Shown here in pieces: positions 26,940 through 34,728 of a DNA stretch of 39,196 bases. The position numbers and the translations under genes were made by a program. Location of the stretch: assembly GCA_017993235.1 (NCBI GenBank), contig JAGONC010000031.1:1-39196 (forward strand). The letters are read 5' to 3'. Origin of the DNA: Lentimicrobiaceae bacterium. Lineage in GTDB: Bacteria > Bacteroidota > Bacteroidia > Bacteroidales > JAGONC01. How positions within the stretch are numbered: position 1 is the first letter of the stretch; the number at the start of each line of letters is the position of its first letter. The notes under the pieces are model-generated. The model was not told the origin of the DNA, searched no databases, and saw nothing but the letters and a program-made list of their open reading frames with translations.

Positions 26940-28331
26940 TCATATATGGATCACCTCCCCGTACGCCGCTGCTACGGCCTCCATCATGGCTTCCGACATG
27001 GTGGGATGGGGGTGTACCGATTTCAGGATCTCATACCCTGTTGTTTCCAGTTTGCGGGCCACGACTGCCTCAGCGATCATCTCCGTAACATTTTCGCCGA
27101 TCAGGTGAGCACCCAGCCATTCGCCGTATTTTGCGTCGAAGATGACCTTGACGAAGCCATCCCTGGCACCTGAGGCACTGGCTTTTCCCGAAGCTGAGAA
27201 GGGAAACTTGCCCACCTTTATCTCGTACCCCGCTTCTTTCGCTGCCTTTTCCGTGTAGCCCACCGAGGCAATTTCGGGATGGGTGTAGGTGCATCCCGGT
27301 ATGTTCCTGTAATCAATGGGCTCAGGGTGGTGACCGGCTATCTTTTCAACGCAGGTGATCCCCTCTTGCGAGGCAACGTGAGCCAGGGCCGGTCCGGGAA
27401 CAAGATCGCCGATGGCATAATAGCCATCCACATTCGTACGGTAGTACGCATCCACCCTGATCTTGTCCTTTTCAACCTGGATCCCAACCTCCTCAAGTCC
27501 AATACCCTCGATATTCGACTTGATTCCGACGGCTGACAGTACAATTTCCGATTCAATGATCTCTTCTCCCTTGGGAGTTTTGACCTTTGCCCTGCACATC
27601 TTTCCTTCAGTATCTACGGATTCAACCGATGAAGAAGTCAAAATGCTGATGCCTGCTTTCTTGAAGGACCGGGCGAGTTGCTTTGACACTTCCTCATCCT
27701 CCAGGGGAACGATCTCGGGTAGTAATTCAATCAATGTCACTTTTGTGCCGATGGTATGGTAGAAATAAGCAAATTCAGAGCCGATGGCGCCTGAGCCAAC
27801 AACGATCATGGAAGCGGGTTGTTTGGAAAGCGACATCGCCTCACGGTAACCAATGATCTTTTTCCCGTCGATCTTCAGGTTGGGTAGTTCTCTCGACCTG
27901 GCTCCGGTGGCAAGGATGATATGAGAGGCTTCATAGGTCGTCACATTCCCTGAGGGATCGGTTACATCCACCTTTTTACCGGGTCGGATGACTCCGGATC
28001 CTTTGATAGGATCGATCTTGTTTTTTTTGAATAAGAACTGGATGCCTTTGCTCATTCCTTCGGCAACGGAACGGCTGCGCCTGATGATGGCTTCGAAATC
28101 GGTAATTGGTTTGTCCTTGATCGTAATGCCATATTCGCTGGCATGCAAAGCATAATCCAGAACCTGGGCGCTCTTCAGCAATGCTTTGGTGGGAATGCAT
28201 CCCCAATTCAGGCAGATGCCCCCCAGTTCTGCTTTCTCAATGACAGCGGTTTTCAACCCCAGCTGCGATGCCCTGATGGCTGCAACATATCCGCCCGGAC
28301 CGCTGCCTATGACAATAAGATCGTAATTCAT
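26940..28331 (-). CDS. lpdA: Dihydrolipoyl dehydrogenase
   Basis: The E3 flavoenzyme that reoxidises dihydrolipoamide for 2-oxo-acid dehydrogenase complexes or the glycine cleavage system. The 463-residue chain has the FAD motif VIGSGPGGYVAAI (7-19), the redox pair C40/C45 in GGICLNWGCIPTK, an NAD motif VVGSGAIGSEFA, and the HPHPTMSEAMMEA catalytic His-Glu segment near the end. The frame is open 29 codons upstream of ATG 28331, but MNYDLIVIGSGP is the natural start. gcvP at the right edge of the window could be one of the systems it serves. Confidence 0.96.
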   Translation of the reverse strand: MNYDLIVIGSGPGGYVAAIRASQLGLKTAVIEKAELGGICLNWGCIPTKALLKSAQVLDYALHASEYGITIKDKPITDFEAIIRRSRSVAEGMSKGIQFLFKKNKIDPIKGSGVIRPGKKVDVTDPSGNVTTYEASHIILATGARSRELPNLKIDGKKIIGYREAMSLSKQPASMIVVGSGAIGSEFAYFYHTIGTKVTLIELLPEIVPLEDEEVSKQLARSFKKAGISILTSSSVESVDTEGKMCRAKVKTPKGEEIIESEIVLSAVGIKSNIEGIGLEEVGIQVEKDKIRVDAYYRTNVDGYYAIGDLVPGPALAHVASQEGITCVEKIAGHHPEPIDYRNIPGCTYTHPEIASVGYTEKAAKEAGYEIKVGKFPFSASGKASASGARDGFVKVIFDAKYGEWLGAHLIGENVTEMIAEAVVARKLETTGYEILKSVHPHPTMSEAMMEAVAAAYGEVIHI

Positions 28332-28354
28332 AAAGGATTGTTTTTTTAAAAATG

Positions 28355-28362
28355 CAAAAGTA
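28355..28362 (-). promoter_or_regulatory. Candidate -7 element TACTTTTG for lpdA
   Basis: An exact TAnnTTTG match 23 bases before the chosen ATG on the minus strand, supporting the short start at 28331. No TTG at the expected distance. Confidence 0.4.
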
Positions 28363-28495
28363 GTAAATTTTTCTCCGCGAAGGTATTGCAGTGAATCCAG
28401 CCATAGAAAATTATCCATAATGTTAATACGGACCTACCTTCAATTGTGACCCACCTGCCTGAGAAAATTCAATTAAGATCGGCACATGTCCTGAC

Positions 28496-28523
28496 TTGTG
28501 AATTTATAATTATCGTACTTTTG
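28496..28523 (+). promoter_or_regulatory. Promoter TTG-N17-TACTTTTG
   Basis: TTG at 28496-28498 and TACTTTTG at 28516-28523 with 17 bases between them fit the phylum consensus. The leader to the ATG at 28554 would be about 23 bases. Confidence 0.6.
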
Positions 28524-28553
28524 TTAATTCGTTAACAAGAAACAAAACAATCA

Positions 28554-30017
28554 ATGAATTCAAGAGGATTAGCGTATTACAGGGAAGCAGCCAGACGATC
28601 AGCCCAATGGCATGCTGCCTATCAGAAAAGGTTGAAGCAGCTCCGGTTTGATACCCTTGCCGTGCATGGTATTTATTCGATGCAGGAATCGTTGGATTTC
28701 AATCAGGGATCCATCATCGAACCCATCTATATGTCATCCTCACAGGCTTATCGTGATGCGGATGAAATGGAACTCGCATTGGGATATCAGATTCCAACGT
28801 GGTGTTATTCCCGCATAGCAAATCCCAGTATGTATTACCTGGAGGGTGTACTGGCGTTGCTTGAAGGGTACGGTTCCGATATTGAGACCACCTGCGTGGC
28901 GACCTCCTCAGGCATGTCAGCCATTCAGAGTGCCGTAGAGCAATTTCTGTGCGCTGACCCCCACAACCCGGGTGCACCCATGAATTTTGTAGCTACCTGC
29001 CAGGTTTATGGGGGAACGTTTCAGCAGTTTTCAATCCGCAAGGACAAAGAACGTCATATTGAATGGCGCAAGGTGGTTAACTCCAATGATATCAACCAGT
29101 GGGCTTCGCTAATTGATAAAAATACGCGCTTTTTATATGGTGAGATGCCCAGCAATCCGGGACAGGCCTTTTTTGACCTGGAAAAAGTGGTCGAGCTGGC
29201 CCACAGTCACGGTATCCCGATGATCGTGGACTCAACGGTGGCTACCCCTGCACTCTTACGACCTCTGACCTGGGGAGCAGATATTGTGGTTCAATCAACT
29301 ACTAAAACATTGACAACCAGCGGATTTGGAATTTCGGGTGCAGTGATCGCCCGTAAGAACCTGACCTCTAACCTTGATAATCCGGCGATGAAGGCAGATT
29401 TCTGCGGGTACCTCAAACAGCTTCCCAATCGTGATAATGGCCCCAACTTGTCACCGGTGAATTGCATTCTGACCCTGAATGATATCCGGACCCTGCGGTC
29501 AAAAATGGATCTGATGAGCCGCAATACCATGAAGATCGCCCGTTTCCTTCAGGGGCACAAGCATATTGAACAGGTTGATTACCTAGGCTTAGAGACCCAC
29601 CCCCTTCATGATATCGCCAAAAAATACCTGGTACTGGTTGATTCGGAATACGATGAGTTATATGGTGAAAAAGTGAACCGGTATGGTCACCTGATGTCCT
29701 TCCGTATCAAGGAAGGAGCCCAGGCCACACGGGATGTTTTTGATGCATTTGAAAGGATCTGGAGAGCCACCGATCTGGGAAGGATCAAATCCGTGGCAAC
29801 AATACCTGCCATCTCGACCCATTCTCAGCAGGGCGAAGAGGGTAGAAAACTGGCCGATATACCGCCAAACCTCATCCGGTTATGCGTCGGAGCAGAACAC
29901 GCCGATGACGTGATCGCTGACATAGATCAGGCATTATCGGTGCTGGATGGGAAAAAAGTGCATTTTACTTCACCTGAATTTTCGGCTGGGGGAGCGTCAT
30001 CAGCTAAACTGGGATAG
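28554..30017 (+). CDS. Cys/Met-metabolism PLP enzyme (cystathionine gamma-synthase / O-acylhomoserine sulfhydrylase-like)
   Basis: A 487-residue PLP enzyme of the trans-sulfuration family. Marks are YSRIANPS (85-92, phosphate-contact Tyr/Arg), SSGMSAI (118-124), CQVYGGT, VDSTVATP with D226 binding the PLP ring nitrogen, and the Schiff-base lysine K251 in QSTTKTLTTSGFG. The last motif differs from the usual HSxTKYxxGHSD, and the chain is about 90 residues longer than MetB, including some 35 residues at the N-terminus. The next gene is homoserine dehydrogenase, which supports a role in making homocysteine or cystathionine from an activated homoserine. The exact reaction cannot be fixed from sequence. 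Confidence 0.8.
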   Translation: MNSRGLAYYREAARRSAQWHAAYQKRLKQLRFDTLAVHGIYSMQESLDFNQGSIIEPIYMSSSQAYRDADEMELALGYQIPTWCYSRIANPSMYYLEGVLALLEGYGSDIETTCVATSSGMSAIQSAVEQFLCADPHNPGAPMNFVATCQVYGGTFQQFSIRKDKERHIEWRKVVNSNDINQWASLIDKNTRFLYGEMPSNPGQAFFDLEKVVELAHSHGIPMIVDSTVATPALLRPLTWGADIVVQSTTKTLTTSGFGISGAVIARKNLTSNLDNPAMKADFCGYLKQLPNRDNGPNLSPVNCILTLNDIRTLRSKMDLMSRNTMKIARFLQGHKHIEQVDYLGLETHPLHDIAKKYLVLVDSEYDELYGEKVNRYGHLMSFRIKEGAQATRDVFDAFERIWRATDLGRIKSVATIPAISTHSQQGEEGRKLADIPPNLIRLCVGAEHADDVIADIDQALSVLDGKKVHFTSPEFSAGGASSAKLG

Positions 30018-30040
30018 CCCCACCCCTGGCCCCTCCCCAT
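30018..30040. repeat. Half copy of the GC-rich CCCCACCCCTG/CCCCTCCCC element
   Basis: It starts right after the stop codon of the PLP enzyme gene and matches one arm of the palindrome near 13905-13943 except for one inserted base. The second arm is missing. Confidence 0.65.
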
Positions 30041-30049
30041 CCGGGCTGG

Positions 30050-30090
30050 ACAGTTTGACAATTTAACAATTTGACAATTTAACAATTTAG
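30050..30090. repeat. Alternating 8-bp repeats TTTGACAA / TTTAACAA
   Basis: About four octamers alternate G and A at one position and reach to within five bases of the homoserine dehydrogenase start, occupying nearly the whole gap between the two genes. Confidence 0.85.
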
Positions 30091-30094
30091 CCAT

Positions 30095-31114
30095 ATGAAA
30101 CAACGTATCGTCATCATCGGTTTCGGAACCGTAGGTCAGGGATTCTGTGAGATACTCCTCAACAAAAAGGAATACCTGAAAAAGCAGTATGGGTTCAAAT
30201 GGGAAATTGTAGGCATTGCCGATCAGGTATATGGTAATGTTTACAATGCCAAAGGACTCGATGTCCCATCCCTTCTTGAGGAAGCCAAAGCAAAGAAGCC
30301 ATTTTCAAGGGACGTCACTCCGTGGGACACTCTTTCACTTATTAAGAAAAGCAAGGCCGATATCGTTTGCGAACTGACCTTTACGGATCTGAAAACGGGA
30401 GAACCCGCCTTCACCCATTGCAAAGAAGCGCTCAAATCAGGCAAGCATGTGGTGACCAGTAACAAGGGACCCGCAGCACTGCATTACCGCAAGTTGATCA
30501 AGCTGGCTGACAAGAACGGATTGCATTTCAGAATCGAAGGAACCGTGGTGGCGGGCACACCGATCCTGAACCTTGCAGCCGGCCCGCTGGCAGGCTGTGC
30601 AATCGCTAAAATCAGGGGTATCCTGAACGGGACCACCAATTACATGCTGACCGAGATGGAAAAAGGGATGACCTATGAAAAGGTTCTGAAGATTGCCCAG
30701 GAGCTGGGCTATGCAGAGGCTGATCCTACCGGCGATGTGGAAGGACATGATGCACGGGGTAAGGTGACGATCCTCGCCAATGTGGTCATGGATGGCAACC
30801 TTGCCATTGATGATGTACCCTGCAGCGGAATCACAGGGATCACACCGGCCGACATCCGTACGGCAAAGGAGAACGGCAAACGCTGGAAATTGATTGGCAC
30901 CGTGGAAATGAAGGATGGAAAAGTGACCGGTTCAGTCGCTCCGGAAATGATCGACCTGACTCATCCCCTTGCCGGTGTCATGGGAGCCACCAACGCACTG
31001 ACCTTTACCACTGATCTGCTGGGAGACGTTACGATGATAGGTCCGGGCGCAGGCAGATGGCAAACAGGTTTTGCCATCCTCAACGACGTGCTGACCATTG
31101 ATTCGGCTTATTGA
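30095..31114 (+). CDS. hom: Homoserine dehydrogenase
   Basis: It reduces aspartate semialdehyde to homoserine, the branch point to threonine and methionine. The 339-residue monofunctional form has no ACT regulatory domain and no fused aspartokinase. Motifs: NAD(P)-binding GFGTVGQG (9-16), SNKGP with K124, the family signature GILNGTTNYML (175-185), and DPTGDVEGHDARGK with catalytic acidic residues and K223. It probably shares a transcript with the PLP enzyme 77 bases upstream, with only repeat DNA between. It is convergent with the aldehyde dehydrogenase 14 bases away. Confidence 0.92.
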   Translation: MKQRIVIIGFGTVGQGFCEILLNKKEYLKKQYGFKWEIVGIADQVYGNVYNAKGLDVPSLLEEAKAKKPFSRDVTPWDTLSLIKKSKADIVCELTFTDLKTGEPAFTHCKEALKSGKHVVTSNKGPAALHYRKLIKLADKNGLHFRIEGTVVAGTPILNLAAGPLAGCAIAKIRGILNGTTNYMLTEMEKGMTYEKVLKIAQELGYAEADPTGDVEGHDARGKVTILANVVMDGNLAIDDVPCSGITGITPADIRTAKENGKRWKLIGTVEMKDGKVTGSVAPEMIDLTHPLAGVMGATNALTFTTDLLGDVTMIGPGAGRWQTGFAILNDVLTIDSAY

Positions 31115-31128
31115 ACCTGCTTAAGATC

Positions 31129-32544
31129 CTAATAAGTGTAAAAGCAGACCGTTTTCGGCTCCGTCATTTCTTGAAGGGAAAATTTTATCCCCTCTCTTCC
31201 TAACCCTGAATTCTTTATTCCGCCAAATGGCATCGAATCGAGCCTGTAATCGGTTGAATCGTTGATCATGACACCCCCGCAGTCCAGCTCCCGGGCGGTT
31301 TTCAGTGCAGTGTTCACATTGGATGTAAAAATGGCAGCATGCAATCCGAAAGGTAAACTGTTTGACTTTTCAATGGCTTCTTCAAGCGTGCTGACCGGAT
31401 ACAGGTTCACGGCAGGACCAAAAACCTCATCTTTATGGATCCGTGCGTTCTCCGGAACCTTCTCCAGCACCGTTGGTTCCATTACGGCACCCTTTCTGCC
31501 GCCTCCGTACAGACAGACAGCCCCAAGCTCAATAGCTTCCCTGACCCATGACTCGACCCGGATGGCTTCTTTTTCCGTAATCATAGGACCCATGTCGCAA
31601 TCCTCGGCCAGTTTATTGCCAATTTTATATTTCCCAGTCATTTCAACGAATCTGGTTTTGAACTCCTGGTAAATATCCTGGTGTATATATATCCGCTGCA
31701 CCCCGATGCAATTTTGTCCTGCTGCCCAGAAAGCACCTGATACACACGATTCAACTGCCAGTAGAAGATCCGCATCCTTCCACACGATGACAGGTGAATT
31801 GGATCCGAGTTCCATACCTATTTTCTTAATCCCGGCGATTTTGGTGATTTCTGCTCCGGCTTCATACCCTCCTGTAAAGGATATCATTCGTATGGCCTTA
31901 TTTTTTACGAGGGATGGGCCGATTTCGCTTCCATGTCCGGTGATCACCTGCAGGCATTCGGCAGGTAAACCTGATGCCAGAAATGCTTCTGCCAGTTTGA
32001 GTGCTGATAATGGAGTTACTGTGGCAGGTTTTAGTATGACACTGTTTCCTGCTGCAAAAGCTGGCCCCAGTTTATGGGCAACTAAATTCAACGGGTCATT
32101 AAAAGGAGTTATGGCAAGAATGATCCCTATCGGAAACCGGTAATAATATCCAACACGTTTTTCGCCACCGGGAAACGAATCAAAGGGAATTGTTTCACCC
32201 AGGATCCGCTTAGATTCTTCCGCAGAGATCTTTAGTGTATTTACGCAACGATTGGCTTCCTTTCTCGCTTCTTTAATGGTTTTAGAACCTTCCCTGGCAA
32301 TGGTGGTGGCAAATTCATCCAGGTGCAAAGCCACATAGTCTGCCGTTCTGTTCAAAATGGTAGCCCTTTCATAGACCGTCATTTTTTTAGCGATCTCAAA
32401 CCCTCTTTGAGCTGATTCGATGGCAAGTGCTACATCCTCTTCACTTCCTTTTGGTACCAAATCTATTAACGAATTATCGAAAGGATCTGTCACCTGTATG
32501 GATTCTCTTTTCTCAACCCATTTGCCTCCAATTAACATTTTCAT
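31129..32544 (-). CDS. NAD(P)-dependent aldehyde dehydrogenase
   Basis: Oxidises an aldehyde to the acid; the substrate is not known. The 471-residue chain has the superfamily residues N149 (TPFNDPLNL), E245 (MELGSNSP) and catalytic C279 (GQNCIGVQR). The usual FTGS loop reads FTGG (223-226). Overall it resembles the lactaldehyde / non-phosphorylating glyceraldehyde-3-phosphate branch rather than betaine or long-chain forms. It is transcribed from a clear promoter that faces, back to back, the promoter of the DHDPS-like gene, so the two may be regulated together. Confidence 0.88.
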   Translation of the reverse strand: MKMLIGGKWVEKRESIQVTDPFDNSLIDLVPKGSEEDVALAIESAQRGFEIAKKMTVYERATILNRTADYVALHLDEFATTIAREGSKTIKEARKEANRCVNTLKISAEESKRILGETIPFDSFPGGEKRVGYYYRFPIGIILAITPFNDPLNLVAHKLGPAFAAGNSVILKPATVTPLSALKLAEAFLASGLPAECLQVITGHGSEIGPSLVKNKAIRMISFTGGYEAGAEITKIAGIKKIGMELGSNSPVIVWKDADLLLAVESCVSGAFWAAGQNCIGVQRIYIHQDIYQEFKTRFVEMTGKYKIGNKLAEDCDMGPMITEKEAIRVESWVREAIELGAVCLYGGGRKGAVMEPTVLEKVPENARIHKDEVFGPAVNLYPVSTLEEAIEKSNSLPFGLHAAIFTSNVNTALKTARELDCGGVMINDSTDYRLDSMPFGGIKNSGLGREGIKFSLQEMTEPKTVCFYTY

Positions 32545-32599
32545 AATCAGATTTTTATATTTTTCAATTCAATTGTACATCCGTAATTATCTGAGGCCA

Positions 32600-32630
32600 C
32601 AAAATTAAAGTTTTATTATCTACTGTTCAA
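32600..32630 (-). promoter_or_regulatory. Promoter of the aldehyde dehydrogenase (TTG-N20-TAATTTTG)
   Basis: On the minus strand TTG (32630-32628) and TAATTTTG (32607-32600) are 20 bases apart, a full consensus match. It gives a leader of about 50 bases. Confidence 0.65.
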
Positions 32631-32679
32631 ATAATTATGGTGAGCTCGAAAAATGCCGGCTTGCATCCTGTTGCTCAAA

Positions 32680-32711
32680 TTTGTCTCTTTGCTGATGAAT
32701 TCGTTACTTTG
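32680..32711 (+). promoter_or_regulatory. Promoter of the DHDPS-like gene (TTTG-N20-TTACTTTG)
   Basis: TTTG at 32680-32683 and TTACTTTG at 32704-32711, one mismatch from TAnnTTTG, lie 20 bases apart. Transcription would start about 30 bases before the ATG at 32750. The box-to-box distance to the opposing promoter is 49 bases. Confidence 0.5.
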
Positions 32712-32749
32712 CAAAAATTATTCTCTAAATTCATTTTACTTATCTGAAT

Positions 32750-33628
32750 ATGAAAAAAGGTGCTTATACCCTGCTGATCACTCCTTTTAAAAAGGATTAT
32801 TCACTGGATGAAGAGGCCCTTCGCCGTCTTGTCCGCATGCAGGTGGAATCGGATATTGATGGGATTGCGCCACTTGGCGTTACGGGTGAGAATACCCTTA
32901 TGACGAATGATGAAGTGAAACGATTGGTGGAGATTGTCGTGGAGGAGGCGAAAGGCAGGAAACTGATCCTGCCCGACATCTGCCTGGCCGGAACAAAGGA
33001 ATCCATTGACCGGGCAAAAATGTTTGCGGACCTGGGAGCCGATTACGTGGTGGCTTTTACACCCTACATGGTTCTGCCCACTGCAGCCGGCCTGATCACC
33101 TATTACGAAAAACTGGCTGATGCCTCGCCTGTTCCCCTGATCATGCACAGTTCCAAGGGACGGACCGGTGTTGAACTGGCTCCCGAAACAACTGCCTACC
33201 TTGCCAAGCATCCCAATATCGTAGGTATAAAGGATGGGAAAAAAGAACTCGACCACCTGGCAAAGATCATCTATCTTACACGTAATGAAGATTTCCTGGT
33301 CTTTACCGGCAAGGATACCACTGCTTACCCGCTCGTGGCTTTTGGCGGTGCGGGAAGCTTTACCGTTTCCGGTAACGTGATCCCGGATGTGATGGGAAAA
33401 ATGATCCATTTCGCCCTGGAAGGCAACCATCAAAAGGCACGGGAGCTTCATTACTCCTATTACCCCCTATTTGAGGCCTGCCGGTTTGAGACCAATCCTA
33501 TGGGCGCCAAGAAAGCACTGGAACTGATGGGAGTCATTGACGGAACCCTGCGCCCGCCGCTGACACCCCTCAGCGAAGCCAAGACCGGTGTCCTGGCCGC
33601 GTTGTTGAAGGAGAGGGGACTGATATGA
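32750..33628 (+). CDS. Dihydrodipicolinate synthase superfamily protein lacking the catalytic triad
   Basis: A 292-residue (beta/alpha)8-barrel of the DapA/NAL superfamily that aligns to E. coli DapA almost without gaps. The Schiff-base lysine is kept (K161 in VGIKDGKK), as is R138 (GRTGVEL). The proton-relay triad is not: the position of T44 is V44 (LGVTGEN), of Y107 is M107 (TPYM), and of Y133 is H133 (IMHSSKGR). A pyruvate-type or other oxo-acid aldolase/lyase, or a different Schiff-base reaction, is more likely than lysine synthesis. Its stop codon overlaps the start of the homoserine kinase gene (ATGA), so the two are translated together. I give no gene symbol because dapA would be misleading. 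Confidence 0.88.
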   Translation: MKKGAYTLLITPFKKDYSLDEEALRRLVRMQVESDIDGIAPLGVTGENTLMTNDEVKRLVEIVVEEAKGRKLILPDICLAGTKESIDRAKMFADLGADYVVAFTPYMVLPTAAGLITYYEKLADASPVPLIMHSSKGRTGVELAPETTAYLAKHPNIVGIKDGKKELDHLAKIIYLTRNEDFLVFTGKDTTAYPLVAFGGAGSFTVSGNVIPDVMGKMIHFALEGNHQKARELHYSYYPLFEACRFETNPMGAKKALELMGVIDGTLRPPLTPLSEAKTGVLAALLKERGLI

Positions 33629-34548
33629 GATCGGTGAGGTTGTTTGCCCCTGCCACCAGCGCCAATGTGGGGCCGGGGTATGATATTTTTGCCCTCACGC
33701 TGAAAGAGCCGCACGATGAGGTCACCATCACCCTGAACGACTCGGGTCAGCTGACCTTCGATATTACCGGTGACGAGCAGGGAATTCCCACTTCGATCCA
33801 GGACAATGTAGCCACGCTGGCTGTCCTGGAATTGCTCAGGCGCAAGAACATTCAGCAGGGGATGCACGTTATCCTGCACAAGAAGATGACCTCCGGCGGT
33901 GGACTGGGAACCACCGGCGCTTCAGCGTCAGCCTGCATTTTTGGATTAAACGAGTTACTGGGCCTGAACCTCTCTTCCAACGAAATGATCGATATCGCAC
34001 GCATTGGAGAGATCGCCTCCGGCGGATCGCCGCATGCGGATAATGTTGCAGCCGGGATCCTGGGCGGCTTTGTGCTGGTGAAAAGTTATCACCCGATTGA
34101 TGTGCTGAAACTGGAGGTGCCGCAAATTCCAATCGTACTGGCGGTGATACGAAAGAGCCAGCGAACCACGCGGGGCTTCATCACCTATGAGATCGGCCAG
34201 GAAAAGCTCAAGGAGCAGATGGCTCGCTGTTCCCGCGTCATTCATGCCATCCATACCCGCGACATTGAAGAATTCGGCCGGGCCATCAACGTGGATTACA
34301 TTGCCGAGCCGGTCCGCAGCGCCGCCATTCCCGGATACCAGGAGATCAAAGCCAAAGTGCTGGATGCCGGGGCGTTCGGTTTCAATGTCAGCGGAGGAGG
34401 CTCTTCCGTGTTTGCCGTCTGTCCGGGCTCGAAAATGGATGAGATCGCTAACATCATGGAAGAGGGCTTCAGGAATAACCCCCTGTTTTTCGGCGTGATC
34501 AAGACGACGGCAAGTAATACCGGGGTCCGGATCATTGAAAGTCATTAA
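33625..34548 (+). CDS. thrB: Homoserine kinase (GHMP family)
   Basis: Phosphorylates homoserine for threonine synthesis. The 307-residue GHMP kinase starts with APATSANVGPGYDIFALTL, has the ATP loop GGGLGTTGASASA (GLGSS in most relatives), GSPHADNVAAGILGG, and a C-terminal FNVSGGGSSVFAVC motif. R in AEPVRSAAIPGY matches the homoserine-contacting arginine of ThrB. It overlaps the DHDPS-like gene by four bases. Threonine synthase (thrC) is not adjacent, which is unusual; a related GHMP substrate cannot be excluded. Confidence 0.87.
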   Translation: MRSVRLFAPATSANVGPGYDIFALTLKEPHDEVTITLNDSGQLTFDITGDEQGIPTSIQDNVATLAVLELLRRKNIQQGMHVILHKKMTSGGGLGTTGASASACIFGLNELLGLNLSSNEMIDIARIGEIASGGSPHADNVAAGILGGFVLVKSYHPIDVLKLEVPQIPIVLAVIRKSQRTTRGFITYEIGQEKLKEQMARCSRVIHAIHTRDIEEFGRAINVDYIAEPVRSAAIPGYQEIKAKVLDAGAFGFNVSGGGSSVFAVCPGSKMDEIANIMEEGFRNNPLFFGVIKTTASNTGVRIIESH

Positions 34549-34620
34549 AAAGTGATTCATGGTCATTTGCTCGGCGCTTCGCGCCTCGCGTCATTAATGG
34601 CCATTATAGGGGCTAAGAAT

Positions 34621-34705
34621 GACAATGAATGACAATGAATGACAATGAATGACAATGAATGACAATTGAATGACAATGAATGACAATTGAATGACTATAA
34701 ATGAC
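34621..34705. repeat. Tandem 10-bp repeat GACAATGAAT
   Basis: Four perfect copies at 34621-34660 are followed by variants with one extra base, up to 34705. It lies between thrB and the SDR gene, after a GC-rich hairpin near 34572-34584. It is the reverse complement of the decamer tract at 20241-20310. A short copy in that other orientation (ATTCATGGTCATTTG) lies at 34556-34570. Confidence 0.9.
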
Positions 34706-34728
34706 CACAAAAAATACCCCCCAACCCC

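Noticed and set aside
32750..33628. Naming the barrel enzyme dapA
   Set aside because: Three of the residues that define DHDPS catalysis are replaced (V44, M107, H133).
34572..34584. GC-rich hairpin GGCGC-ttc-GCGCC after thrB as terminator
   Set aside because: No T-run on either strand; it may just be part of the repeat region.
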